A stretch of 64,000 nt of DNA from Cumulibacter sp047975195 (GTDB taxonomy: Bacteria > Actinomycetota > Actinomycetes > Mycobacteriales > Antricoccaceae): positions 1 through 64,000 of the forward strand of contig JBKEDB010000013.1 in assembly GCA_047975195.1 (NCBI GenBank), in the 5' to 3' direction. Below are positions 35,408 to 43,879 of the stretch, piece by piece; within the stretch, counting starts at the first letter, position 1; every line of letters begins with the position of its first letter. A program made the position numbers and the translations under genes. The notes beneath the pieces are model-generated. The model was not told where the DNA came from. It saw only the letters and a list, made by a program, of their open reading frames with translations, and made no database searches.

Positions 35408-36634
35408 TTATTCGACCGCGATGCCGCGCTCGGCGAGCCACACCTGCGGGTTCTCGCGCGCGCCGTACATCCCGTTCGTCACCTCAAAGTGCAGGTGCGG
35501 TCCGGTGGAGTAGCCACGGTTGCCGACATCGGCGATGTGCTGGCCAGCCTTGACCTTCTGCCCATCACTGACGAAGTACTCGTTGATGTGGCCGTAGACC
35601 GTCACGTCGCCGTTCTCATGCTGAATGTAGACCGCGAGACCGAAGCCGGTCGCTGGGCCGGCGCGCATGACGGTGCCGTCGCCGGCTGCGAAGATCGGCG
35701 TACCGATCGAGTTCGCCAGGTCGATACCCTCGTGGAAAGTGCCCCAGCGGGCGCAGTAGCAGCTGGTGAGGGTGCCGTCGACCGGTTTTGCCCACTTGCC
35801 CTTGACCTCGCCGGTGATCTTGTCCTTTGGCGTGCTGGCAGCGCTGGGGGCGTCGCTGGAGGTCTGCGGAATGCCCGCTTCGGCCTGGAGCGCGTCCATC
35901 TTGACCTGCGCCGCGGCGAGTTTGGCCTGGCTGTCGGAGGAGACCTTCTGAGCCTTCTTGGACTGCGCGGCTGCCGTTGCTGCGGCCTCGTCGGCCGACT
36001 TGGACGCAGCCTGCTGAGTCGCCTTTGCGGCGAGCATCGCGTTGATGTGCTTGAGCTGATAATCGGTCACGGTGTCGCCGAGCACAGCCTTATCGATGAA
36101 CTCCTGCGGACCATCGGAGGAGAGCAGCGTCTGCTCGGTGAGGGACATCGGGCCCTGCATGTACATATCGGCGGCGACGGCGTTCGCCTGGTCGGTAGCG
36201 GCCTCAGCCTCAGCCGTGGCCTCCGCGAGGGCCTTCTTGGCCTTATCTGCCTTCTCCTTGGCGAGGCTCGCCTTGCCCGCAGCCTGGTTCGCCGCATCTG
36301 CGGCGGCGAGCATTTCGGCGTTGAGCTTCTCGATCTCGAGCTGCAGTTGGCTGACCTCGGGTGAGTATTGGCCGCCCGTGCCGCCGGTCGCTCCGTTGGT
36401 GTCGCCCGTGCCGGTGCTGCCGTCGCTATATCCGGTGCCGTCGCTATATCCGGTGTCCGCGTCGCCAGTTGCGCCGTAGCCGCTGGACTGATCGTCGTAT
36501 TGGTACTGGCTGTTGTATCCGTACTGATCGGACTCGGAACCAGAAGACGGGGCGGCGCTCGCGGCGAGCGGGGTGCTCAGTGCCACCGTGGTGGCGGCGA
36601 GCGCACTCACGATCGCCATCTTGCGTCGATGCAC
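35408..36634 (-). CDS. Secreted M23 (LytM) peptidase with coiled coil
   Basis: A 408-residue protein. It has a signal peptide (cleavage near A-S-A-A at about 28), a Tyr/Gly/Asp-rich disordered segment (30-90), a long Ala/Lys coiled coil (about 95-260) and a C-terminal M23 domain. The zinc and catalytic motifs are intact: H-E-G-I-D (H-x-x-x-D) and H-L-H-F (H-x-H). It probably cleaves peptidoglycan cross-links during growth or division, like NlpD/RipA-associated enzymes. The coiled coil may hold the enzyme inactive or bind a partner. GTG 36634 has AAGGA upstream. A consensus promoter lies 45-73 nt upstream. Confidence 0.92.
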   Translation of the reverse strand: MHRRKMAIVSALAATTVALSTPLAASAAPSSGSESDQYGYNSQYQYDDQSSGYGATGDADTGYSDGTGYSDGSTGTGDTNGATGGTGGQYSPEVSQLQLEIEKLNAEMLAAADAANQAAGKASLAKEKADKAKKALAEATAEAEAATDQANAVAADMYMQGPMSLTEQTLLSSDGPQEFIDKAVLGDTVTDYQLKHINAMLAAKATQQAASKSADEAAATAAAQSKKAQKVSSDSQAKLAAAQVKMDALQAEAGIPQTSSDAPSAASTPKDKITGEVKGKWAKPVDGTLTSCYCARWGTFHEGIDLANSIGTPIFAAGDGTVMRAGPATGFGLAVYIQHENGDVTVYGHINEYFVSDGQKVKAGQHIADVGNRGYSTGPHLHFEVTNGMYGARENPQVWLAERGIAVE

Positions 36635-37096
36635 TAGGTCGGGTCCTTACGTTGATTCGGTTCCTCAGCAGCGAGACAAACGATAACGGACAGATAAAGA
36701 CTGTCAACAGTCTCTACCCGGCCGCACTCCCGGAGTTCAGTTATCCACAGGGATAACCGGCAGCCGGCTTACAGCGTTGTGGATCGATTCGAAGGGGCCA
36801 CGACCCACTGCGTAACGATCCGGTAACACGGTAGTGCGCTCGGGCCGACAGGTCGAGCGATCGGGGCATAGGTAACACTCTGTACCCCGCCCGTTCGCCC
36901 GTCGTTCACCCCCTGTTGTCCCTGCTGACCTGGGGTTTCGGGGAACTTGATGATTCGGATGCGACGTGCGGCACATTTTCGGTGAACGGGTTTGCAGTTC
37001 ACACCGACACGATGTAAACCCGTAAGATTCGACGGGTCATCCGTTCGCCGTCACCTGCGCGTGATCCTTGCGCACCGACCACCGTGGAGCATCTCG
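36635..37096. other. Divergent regulatory region between M23 peptidase and DUF808 genes
   Basis: These 462 bp have no credible gene. Besides the M23 promoter they hold a perfect palindrome GTTATCC-ACAG-GGATAAC (36740-36757) containing a DnaA-box-like TTATCCACA (36741-36749). They also hold two GGTAACAC direct repeats (36822-36829 and 36871-36878). Before DUF808 there are three overlapping inverted repeats: GTGAAC/GTTCAC (36982-36987, 36997-37002), GGGTTT/AAACCC (36988-36993, 37016-37021) and ACCCGT/ACGGGT (37018-37023, 37032-37037). Confidence 0.6.
36680..36707 (-). promoter_or_regulatory. Consensus promoter of the M23 peptidase gene
   Basis: On the minus strand, TTGACA (36702-36707) and TATCGT (36680-36685) are separated by 16 bp, 45 nt before the GTG start. 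The perfect -35 is unusual for this genome and suggests strong housekeeping expression. Confidence 0.75.
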
Positions 37097-38041
37097 ATGG
37101 CCGCTGGACTTGCCGCGTTACTGGACGACATCGCCGCTTTCGCGAAACTCGCCGCCGCGTCGCTTGACGATATCGGTGCGGCAGCCGGCAAGGCGAGCGC
37201 GAAGGCAACTGGCGTCATTATCGATGACGCCGCGGTGACACCGCGGTACGTCGAAGGCCTGGCGGCCGAGCGAGAGTTACCGATCATCAAACGCATCGCC
37301 GTCGGCTCGATCCGCAACAAACTCCTCTTCATCCTGCCGATCGCGTTGCTGCTGAGTGAGCTCCTGCCGTGGCTGCTCACGCCGATCCTGATGTGTGGCG
37401 GTGCATATCTCGCCTACGAAGGCGCCGAAAAGGTCTGGGAGTGGATTTCCGGACATGGCGCGCACGCGCCTGCGGATGGAACGGCGGCCAAGGCCACCCA
37501 GGTCGACGAAGACAAGATTGTGAAGAGCGCCGTGACCACCGACCTGATTCTCAGCGCTGAGATCATGGTGATCGCGTTGAACGAGGTCGCTGACCAAGCG
37601 TTGTGGATGCGAGCGATCATCCTGGTCGTCGTCGCGTTGCTGATTACTGTGATCGTCTACGGCGCGGTCGCGCTCATCGTCAAGATGGACGATATCGGGC
37701 TCAAGTTGGCCAGGCGCGAGGCGGCGTTCTCGCAGAAGCTCGGGCGCGGCATGGTCGCCGCGATGCCGAAGGTCATGAGCGTGCTGTCCACGGTCGGAAT
37801 AGTGGCGATGCTGTGGGTTGGCGGGCACATTCTCTTGGTAGGTGTCGACGAACTCGGCTGGGGATGGCTGTACGACCAGGTGCACCACCTCGAGGAGGCC
37901 GTGCACGGCGTCGCCGGCATTGGCGGATTTCTCGACTGGCTCATCAACACCATTGCCTCCGCCATCGTGGGCCTCATCGTCGGCGCAGTGCTCGTGGCGA
38001 TCATGCACCTCATTCCGCGGCGTGCGAAAGCAGCCCACTAA
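37097..38041 (+). CDS. DUF808 (YedI-like) membrane protein
   Basis: A 314-residue protein. The N-terminus (A-G-L-A-A-L-L-D-D-I-A), the segment D-D-A-A-V-T-P-R-Y-V and the later G-H-I-L-L-V-G-x-D-E-L-G-W match the DUF808/YedI family of inner-membrane proteins of unknown role. About six hydrophobic helices are visible. The ATG at 37097 is chosen with GGAG 6 nt upstream; the in-frame start at 36992 lies within the repeat-rich leader. It is monocistronic and divergent from the M23 peptidase gene. The leader contains alternative inverted repeats that may control translation. Confidence 0.9.
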   Translation: MAAGLAALLDDIAAFAKLAAASLDDIGAAAGKASAKATGVIIDDAAVTPRYVEGLAAERELPIIKRIAVGSIRNKLLFILPIALLLSELLPWLLTPILMCGGAYLAYEGAEKVWEWISGHGAHAPADGTAAKATQVDEDKIVKSAVTTDLILSAEIMVIALNEVADQALWMRAIILVVVALLITVIVYGAVALIVKMDDIGLKLARREAAFSQKLGRGMVAAMPKVMSVLSTVGIVAMLWVGGHILLVGVDELGWGWLYDQVHHLEEAVHGVAGIGGFLDWLINTIASAIVGLIVGAVLVAIMHLIPRRAKAAH

Positions 38042-38205
38042 TCGAGCGTTGTGTCGCGACTATCGAGGCGTGCGGGCGGTAATCGGATCGATCGCGTCGA
38101 TGGCGTGGATCCTGGAAACTGGCGGCGGTGTGCGGGGCCTGCCAGGCGGGGGCGCTGGGGCATAGAGTGGATCAGGCTCCATCGTCGGACGCTGAGGAGA
38201 AGCGA

Positions 38206-40803
38206 TTGAGCACCACCAGCACTCCGCCTACTGAGACGGCAATGCGTCGGGCGCTTGCCCGCGTCGAACGCGGCAGCACGATTGATGAGGTTGAGGCGGA
38301 GATTCTGCTGCACGCCCGTGGCGCCGACCTGGAGCGACTCAGTGCGGCAGCATCCCGGGTCCGCGACGCTGGGCTCGAGGCCGTCGGCCGTGCCGGCATC
38401 CTCACCTACAGTAAGAAGGTTTTTATCCCGGTTACGAGGCTGTGCCGCGACCGGTGCCATTACTGCACGTTCGCGACCGTCCCGCACCGCGTCGAGTCCA
38501 TCTACCTCTCACCCGACGAGATCCTGGATATTGCGCGTGAGGGTGCGGCGATGGGCTGCAAGGAAGCTCTGTTCACACTGGGTGATCGACCCGAGGACAG
38601 GTGGGACGCCGCTGCGCAGTGGCTGGATGAAGCCGGCTACCCCGACACGCTCTCTTACGTGCGCGCGATGGCGATCCGGGTGCTGGAGGAAACGGGGTTA
38701 CTGCCGCACCTCAATCCAGGCGTGATGTCCTGGCAGGAGTTGCAAAGGCTGCGTCCGGTAGCGCCGTCCATGGGGATGATGTTGGAGACGACATCCCGGC
38801 GGCTGTACGAAACGCCGGGCGAGGTGCACTACGCCTCGCCCGACAAAGATCCCGACATCCGGATTCGGGTACTCGAGGACGCTGGCCGATCCAACATTCC
38901 GTTTACTACCGGCCTGCTGATCGGCATCGGCGAGACGTACGCCGAGCGCGTCGACTCAATTTTCACCCTGCGCCGCATCGCCCGCACCTACGGCGGCATC
39001 CAGGAAGTGATCATCCAGAACTTCCGCGCCAAGCCCGATACGGCGATGCGCAATGAACCGGACGCCGACATCCGGGAGTTCGCGGCGGCGCTCGCGGTCA
39101 CCCGCGTGCTGCTTGGGCCGAAGATGCGGCTGCAGGCGCCACCGAACCTCGCACCCGACGACCTGAAACTGCTGCTAGACGCCGGCATCGACGACTGGGG
39201 CGGTATCTCCCCGTTGACCCCGGACCACGTGAACCCGGAGTATCCGTGGCCGCAACTCGACGAACTGACCGCGTTCGTTGCCGACCAGGGATTCACCCTG
39301 CGGGAGCGGCTGACGATCTACCCCGAGTACGTCGCGCGGCGCGAGTCCTGGCTTGACCCTCGGCTGTTCGCGCACGTCGACGCCCTGGCCGATGACTCTG
39401 GGCTCGCCGTTGCTGACGCGGTCGTGCAGGGACGAGCGTGGCAAGAGCCGCCGTCCGCGATGGTCTCCTCGGGCCGCGTGAACCTGAACAGCGACATCGA
39501 CAGCGAGGGGCGACTGACCAAGACCCGCTCGGACTTCGACGGCGTGTACGGCGACTGGGAGGAGATCGGCCGCGCCGTGACCCAACCTGCGCCGCGTGGA
39601 TCGTCGGGGTCGATTCGCCCTGAGTTTGCGCAAGCGCTCTCGGCCGCGGAGAGTCGGCAATCGGCGATCAGCGATGCCGAAGCAGCAGTGCTCTTTGATG
39701 CGCAGGATGGCGCCGAGATCGATGCCTTGGTCGGTGTGGCCGATGACTTGCGCCGCGAGGTCAACGGCGATGTCGTCACCTACATCGTCAACCGGAATAT
39801 CAACTTCACCAACGTCTGTTACACCGGCTGCCGATTCTGTGCGTTCGCGCAGCGACGAACCGACGCCGACGCGTTCACGCTGTCACTGGAACAAGTCGCT
39901 GACCGGGCGCAGCAAGCGTGGGAAGTCGGTGCCACCGAGGTGTGCATGCAAGGTGGCATCCACCCTGATCTGCCCGGTACGGCGTACTTCGACATCGCCC
40001 GGGCCGTGAAGGAGCGGGTGCCGCAGATGCATGTGCACGCGTTCTCGCCGATGGAGGTCATCAACGGCGCAAGCCGCACGGACCTATCTATTAGCGACTT
40101 CTTGGCGGCGGCGTCCGAGGCCGGTGTCGATTCCTTTCCCGGTACGGCCGCGGAAATCCTTGACGATGAGGTCCGCTGGGTGCTGACCAAAGGCAAGCTG
40201 CCGACCGCGCAGTGGATCGAGGTCGTCACGGCCGCGCACCGGCAAGGGCTGCCCACCACGTCCACGATGATGTACGGGCACGTCGATCATGCCGGGCACT
40301 GGCTGGCGCATCTGCGGCTGCTCGGCCGGCTGCAGGACGAGAACGGCGGCTTCAGCGAGTTTGTGTTGCTGCCCTTCGTGCACTCGTCCTCACCCATTTA
40401 CCTGGCGGGTCTCGCGCGGCCCGGTCCGACCAAACTGGAGAACCGGGTCGTACACGCGATGTCGCGGATCCTGCTGCACGGCAAGATCAACAACATCCAG
40501 ACGTCCTGGGTGAAGACCACCGAAGACAGCGTGCGCGATCACCTGCGCGGCGGGGTCAACGACATCGGCGGCACGCTGATGGAGGAGACGATCTCGCGGA
40601 TGGCCGGTTCGGAGTCGGGGTCGTTCCGCACCATCACCGAACTTGAGCGCATAGCGGCCGAGGCTGGGCGCCCGGCTCGCCAGCGCACCACCGAGTACGG
40701 CGAGGTGTCGGCGGAGCGTCGTGCGGTGGCTGTGCAACACGACGGCGTCTTGCCGGGGGATCTGCTGCGGCACATCCCCGTCGCCGGCGTCGTCTCTCGC
40801 TAG
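38206..40803 (+). CDS. fbiC: FO synthase (7,8-didemethyl-8-hydroxy-5-deazariboflavin synthase)
   Basis: An 865-residue two-domain radical-SAM enzyme that makes the deazaflavin chromophore FO of coenzyme F420. It corresponds to CofG (N-terminal) and CofH (C-terminal) fused, as usual in actinobacteria. Both iron-sulfur motifs are intact: C-R-D-R-C-H-Y-C in the first half and C-Y-T-G-C-R-F-C in the second. A TTG start at 38206 is chosen because AGGAGAAG is placed 4 nt upstream, and it gives the normal family length. A -10-like TAGAGT is at 38164-38169. No other F420 gene is in the window. Confidence 0.97.
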   Translation: MSTTSTPPTETAMRRALARVERGSTIDEVEAEILLHARGADLERLSAAASRVRDAGLEAVGRAGILTYSKKVFIPVTRLCRDRCHYCTFATVPHRVESIYLSPDEILDIAREGAAMGCKEALFTLGDRPEDRWDAAAQWLDEAGYPDTLSYVRAMAIRVLEETGLLPHLNPGVMSWQELQRLRPVAPSMGMMLETTSRRLYETPGEVHYASPDKDPDIRIRVLEDAGRSNIPFTTGLLIGIGETYAERVDSIFTLRRIARTYGGIQEVIIQNFRAKPDTAMRNEPDADIREFAAALAVTRVLLGPKMRLQAPPNLAPDDLKLLLDAGIDDWGGISPLTPDHVNPEYPWPQLDELTAFVADQGFTLRERLTIYPEYVARRESWLDPRLFAHVDALADDSGLAVADAVVQGRAWQEPPSAMVSSGRVNLNSDIDSEGRLTKTRSDFDGVYGDWEEIGRAVTQPAPRGSSGSIRPEFAQALSAAESRQSAISDAEAAVLFDAQDGAEIDALVGVADDLRREVNGDVVTYIVNRNINFTNVCYTGCRFCAFAQRRTDADAFTLSLEQVADRAQQAWEVGATEVCMQGGIHPDLPGTAYFDIARAVKERVPQMHVHAFSPMEVINGASRTDLSISDFLAAASEAGVDSFPGTAAEILDDEVRWVLTKGKLPTAQWIEVVTAAHRQGLPTTSTMMYGHVDHAGHWLAHLRLLGRLQDENGGFSEFVLLPFVHSSSPIYLAGLARPGPTKLENRVVHAMSRILLHGKINNIQTSWVKTTEDSVRDHLRGGVNDIGGTLMEETISRMAGSESGSFRTITELERIAAEAGRPARQRTTEYGEVSAERRAVAVQHDGVLPGDLLRHIPVAGVVSR

Positions 40804-40831
40804 CGTCAACCGCCTACTGGCCGTTAACGCT

Positions 40832-41449
40832 TCAGCAGGTGTAGACCGACACGGCCCAGTCCGCATCCTCGCGCCACGGCTCTAGCTGCCAGGTCGCAAA
40901 CCGATGTTGCAGTTGGAGCCCGATTGCGGCGGCATCGGAGTCTTGCGTCGATACGGAGTAGTCGCGACCGGTGGCGAACCCGGTGACGATCCGTCCGCCC
41001 TCGCGCAACAACGTGCGCAGATTGGCCAGCACGTCACGTTCCGTGCCCGGTGCGAGGTAGACCATGACGTTGCCGGCCAACACGATGATGTCGAACGACG
41101 TCGGCAACCGCGCCGATCCCAGCGCGCTCGGGCTGAGCGTGAGAAGGTCGTGCGCCAGCAGCGGCAGTCCCGGGTACCGTGCGCGTCCGACCGCGATGTG
41201 TCCGGCGTCCTTGTCGACACCCGCGACGTGGTGACCGGCGGCCGCCAGCGCTGAAGCGACTCGCCCCGCACCACAACCGGCGTCCAGAATCGCGGCGGAG
41301 CGCTCGGCGATCGCGTCGATGAACCGGGCCTCGCCGGCTGTGTCGGCGCCGGAGTCGTGCAGGCCGGTGAACCGGTCGACGTACGCCTGCCAGCGCGATC
41401 CGTGCGCGATGAGTTCGTTGTCCCAGCGAGTGGGCTTAGAGTCGGTCAT
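40832..41449 (-). CDS. Class I SAM-dependent methyltransferase
   Basis: A 205-residue protein with SAM motif I (I-L-D-A-G-C-G-A-G-R-V) followed by V-A-G-V-D-K-D and a motif-IV-like F-D-I-I-V-L-A-G-N-V. The C-terminus has strand residues typical of small cytosolic methyltransferases. The substrate is unknown. The ATG at 41449 is chosen with GAGGA 8 nt upstream. A longer frame up to 41638 runs antisense through the tRNA and is spurious. It is convergent with fbiC, 28 bp away. Confidence 0.9.
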   Translation of the reverse strand: MTDSKPTRWDNELIAHGSRWQAYVDRFTGLHDSGADTAGEARFIDAIAERSAAILDAGCGAGRVASALAAAGHHVAGVDKDAGHIAVGRARYPGLPLLAHDLLTLSPSALGSARLPTSFDIIVLAGNVMVYLAPGTERDVLANLRTLLREGGRIVTGFATGRDYSVSTQDSDAAAIGLQLQHRFATWQLEPWREDADWAVSVYTC

Positions 41450-41548
41450 CGCGTGATCCTCACTTGGTCGCCAGGCGACCCCCGAGCCGCAGCGGAGGTC
41501 CGTGCAGCCGCCCAAGACGGCGTTGAGTATGATGTCTACTGCGTCACT

Positions 41549-41622
41549 GCGGGCGTAGTTTAATGGTAGAACTTCAGCTTCCCAAGCTGATAGCGCGGGT
41601 TCGATTCCCGTCGCCCGCTCCA
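41549..41622 (+). tRNA. tRNA-Gly(CCC)
   Basis: A 74-nt cloverleaf: acceptor GCGGGCG/CGCCCGC, D-loop with A-A-T-G-G-T, anticodon stem TCAGC/GCTGA with loop TTCCCAA (anticodon CCC at 41581-41583), T-arm GCGGG-TTCGATT-CCCGT, and an encoded CCA end. I see no direct repeat suggesting use as an integration site. Confidence 0.97.
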
Positions 41623-41700
41623 CATAATGAAGCCCCATATCCGAGCGATCGTCATGATCCGCCGGACATGGGGCCTCATCGCTTCTGGCAGGGGCCGGGG

Positions 41701-42582
41701 CTACTTCTTCGTGGTGCCGGGAAGCAGTCCGGCATCGATCACCGACTTCACGAACGGCCGTACGGCGGCGAAGAACTCGTCCGCGTCGTCGACGTTCGCC
41801 CAGATCGACGCGGCAGCGTCGTCTGTTTGGTCTTCGATCAGGTCATACAACTGTGCTCCCGCGGCGGTGAGCCGCTCGGCGTCCGCTTCCAGCAGCCCGC
41901 GGGTCCGCAGCCTGTCGGCCGCCGCCTCCCAGGCCTCATCGCCCCACGCGCGGGACGACTTCGTTGCGTCCTTACTCAGCGCGCCACCGCCGACCGAGGG
42001 GTCGGGGTGCTCGGCGGTGTGCAGCACGAGTGCCTCGACCGGCGGCAACTCGTGGGCGATGAGAGCACCAATGTGTCCGTCGCCGCGCCATTCGCGCCAG
42101 GTTGCCGTCGCCTGCCAGAGAGCGACATGCGGCTCTGAGTGGCGAGCGACGTCGAGGTTCGCGGCGCCGAGCGCCCGCCCGGCCTTGGTCGCGTTCGAGA
42201 GGATCCCGTTCAGCCGGTCGACTACTCGTGGCAGTTGATCGCTGCCGAGCAGGTCGCCGAATGCGCCGGTAAGCGCCTTGTCGGCGATGCGTTCGCGGGC
42301 TGCCAGCAACTGCGCCGGGGTGTGGCTGGACAGCGCATCCTGCCAACCCTTCTCGATCACTGCCGGGTTCCAGTTGTAGAAGGCGGCAGCGACGACGGCG
42401 GGCGAGCAAGCGCCGAGTGGCGCTCCCCGGAAGCCGACGTAGGAGCCGTAGAAGTTCAGCCCCTCCGCTTTCGACACCTCCGCGACCTGCGGGCCGAAGT
42501 ACGCGACGATGTGCAGCGGTTCGAGGGCTTGGTATGCCTGGCGGGCGTAGCCGCGGGCACGTTCGTTGTGGCGGAGGGTCAT
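41701..42582 (-). CDS. SCO6745-like protein (unknown function)
   Basis: A 293-residue, mostly helical soluble protein. The motifs H-I-V-A-Y-F-G-P, F-Y-G-S-Y-V-G-F-R-G-A-P-L-G and A-A-F-Y-N-W-N-P are those of the SCO6745 family of actinobacteria. Its function is not known, though a winged-helix-like C-terminal half (A-A-A-D-R-L-R-T-R-G-L) suggests binding. The ATG at 42582 has GGAG upstream; the TTG 12 nt earlier is less likely. It stands alone, convergent with the tRNA gene. Confidence 0.85.
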   Translation of the reverse strand: MTLRHNERARGYARQAYQALEPLHIVAYFGPQVAEVSKAEGLNFYGSYVGFRGAPLGACSPAVVAAAFYNWNPAVIEKGWQDALSSHTPAQLLAARERIADKALTGAFGDLLGSDQLPRVVDRLNGILSNATKAGRALGAANLDVARHSEPHVALWQATATWREWRGDGHIGALIAHELPPVEALVLHTAEHPDPSVGGGALSKDATKSSRAWGDEAWEAAADRLRTRGLLEADAERLTAAGAQLYDLIEDQTDDAAASIWANVDDADEFFAAVRPFVKSVIDAGLLPGTTKK

Positions 42583-42673
42583 GCGATGCTCCAATGCGAC
42601 GAGCGGACGGATAGCCCCACCTAATCACGACTTCGCGACCGTGAGCAGGTCGTGGCGGTCCGGGCGGGCTCGG

Positions 42674-43801
42674 CTACAGGTGCTTCTGAATGTCCGGCAG
42701 TGCCTGCGCGAGCACGTCCAATCGCGCGCGGGTGCGATCGGGTTCGCCGACGAGCGCCAAGTTTGCCATCCCGGCGTCCCCGCGTGCTATCCCGGCCGCG
42801 ATGCGCTCGCAGGCCAACGCCATCCGCCGCTGTGCCGCGTGCGCGACGCTTAGCACCGACACCCCGCCGTACGACGCGGCGAGCAGCGACAGCCGCTGTG
42901 CCAAGAGTTCCGGGGCGAGGCCGTGGTACAGCGGTATTGCCGTCCACGCCAGGAAGCCGAGGTCGTCCATCGCATCACCCGGCCCGGCCATATCCCAGTC
43001 GAACAATCCACTGGCCCGATCACCGTCGAATGCCCAGTTGTAGACGCCGGGGTCGTTATGGCAAATCACCTCATCGCTGCCCAGTGTGCGCTCGCCGTAC
43101 CGCCACCGCCGCGGACCGGTCGGGCGAAAGGACGCCATCGCCTCGTGCAACGCGCGAAGCGCGGCGCCGCACGAGGACACCTGCGCGTCGGTGAGCAACT
43201 CGTCATCCGGTGCAACCGTGCGCCCAGGTATATAGGTAAGGACCTCGCGGCCGCGTTCATCGATGCCGATCGGAGTCGGCGCGAGGTGCAATGGCCGCAG
43301 GTGTTCCAGCAACTCGTGCACTACCGGCGTCCAGGGTCCCGTCGGACGGCGCACAGTGGATCCGATCCGCACGGCTCCGTCTGTCGCGCCACCGGCGAGG
43401 GGCTCGCCATCGAGCAACCGGTCACGCAGTTCGGGTAAGAACGCGCGATCGGCGTCAACCCAGTCAACGACGTCGAGTTCGTCGGGTCCAACCCACCGCA
43501 GCGCGGAGTGCTCGCGCGCGATCGGATTACCGGCGGCGAGCTCGGCGTACACGGCGATCAGGCGTATCGCTGGACGTGGCTGCGCCGACGCGTCCAATTG
43601 GTCCAGCACCCGCACGGTGCAGCCGAGCTCTTCGGTGATCTCTCGGACGGCCGCGTCGGCGAGCGCCTCGCCGGTCGCTACCTTGCCGCCGGGAAGCTCC
43701 CAGCGTCCGGCGAGTTCAGGTGGGTACGCGCGTTGCGCGGCCAGGACCTCACCATTCGCGATGATGGCGACCGCAACAACGAGCTGTTCGCGCGTGGACA
43801 T
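42674..43801 (-). CDS. Nudix hydrolase - aminoglycoside-phosphotransferase-like fusion
   Basis: A 375-residue protein. Residues 1-130 form a MutT-like Nudix domain with the complete Nudix box (G-x5-E-x7-R-E-x2-E-E-x-G at about 39-61). Residues about 150-375 form a phosphotransferase (APH/choline-kinase-like) domain with I-C-H-N-D-P-G-V-Y-N (catalytic loop) and F-D-W-D (metal site). The Nudix half may sanitise (deoxy)nucleotides; the kinase-like half may act on a small molecule. It begins with ATG 43801, 6 nt after a -10-like TAACGT (43808-43813), so it is probably leaderless. It is divergent from dcd, another nucleotide-pool enzyme. Confidence 0.9.
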   Translation of the reverse strand: MSTREQLVVAVAIIANGEVLAAQRAYPPELAGRWELPGGKVATGEALADAAVREITEELGCTVRVLDQLDASAQPRPAIRLIAVYAELAAGNPIAREHSALRWVGPDELDVVDWVDADRAFLPELRDRLLDGEPLAGGATDGAVRIGSTVRRPTGPWTPVVHELLEHLRPLHLAPTPIGIDERGREVLTYIPGRTVAPDDELLTDAQVSSCGAALRALHEAMASFRPTGPRRWRYGERTLGSDEVICHNDPGVYNWAFDGDRASGLFDWDMAGPGDAMDDLGFLAWTAIPLYHGLAPELLAQRLSLLAASYGGVSVLSVAHAAQRRMALACERIAAGIARGDAGMANLALVGEPDRTRARLDVLAQALPDIQKHL

Positions 43802-43807
43802 TCACTC

Positions 43808-43813
43808 ACGTTA
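43808..43813 (-). promoter_or_regulatory. -10 element, probable leaderless start of the Nudix-kinase gene
   Basis: Minus-strand TAACGT is separated from the ATG at 43801 by 6 nt. This is the spacing expected when transcription starts at the start codon. Confidence 0.55.
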
Positions 43814-43867
43814 ATGACTCGGGCAGCCGAGTGCGTAGGTCGGTGTGGTGCATGGAGCCGCACTCAG

Positions 43868-43873
43868 TACGCT
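43868..43873 (+). promoter_or_regulatory. -10 element, probable leaderless start of dcd
   Basis: TACGCT ends 6 nt before ATG 43880, with no Shine-Dalgarno sequence in the gap. It is back to back with the Nudix-kinase promoter 55 bp away. Confidence 0.6.
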
Positions 43874-43879
43874 GGGCGA

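Noticed and set aside
36635..36990. c-di-AMP (ydaO) riboswitch upstream of the M23 peptidase
   Set aside because: Such riboswitches precede actinobacterial wall hydrolases, but the promoter here is only 45 nt from the start and I could not match the conserved core.
41549..41622. tRNA-Gly as an integration site of a mobile island
   Set aside because: No integrase, no direct repeat of the tRNA 3' end and no change in composition around it.
41450..41638. N-terminal extension of the methyltransferase through the tRNA
   Set aside because: The translated part is the usual false peptide from the antisense strand of a tRNA; ATG 41449 has an RBS.
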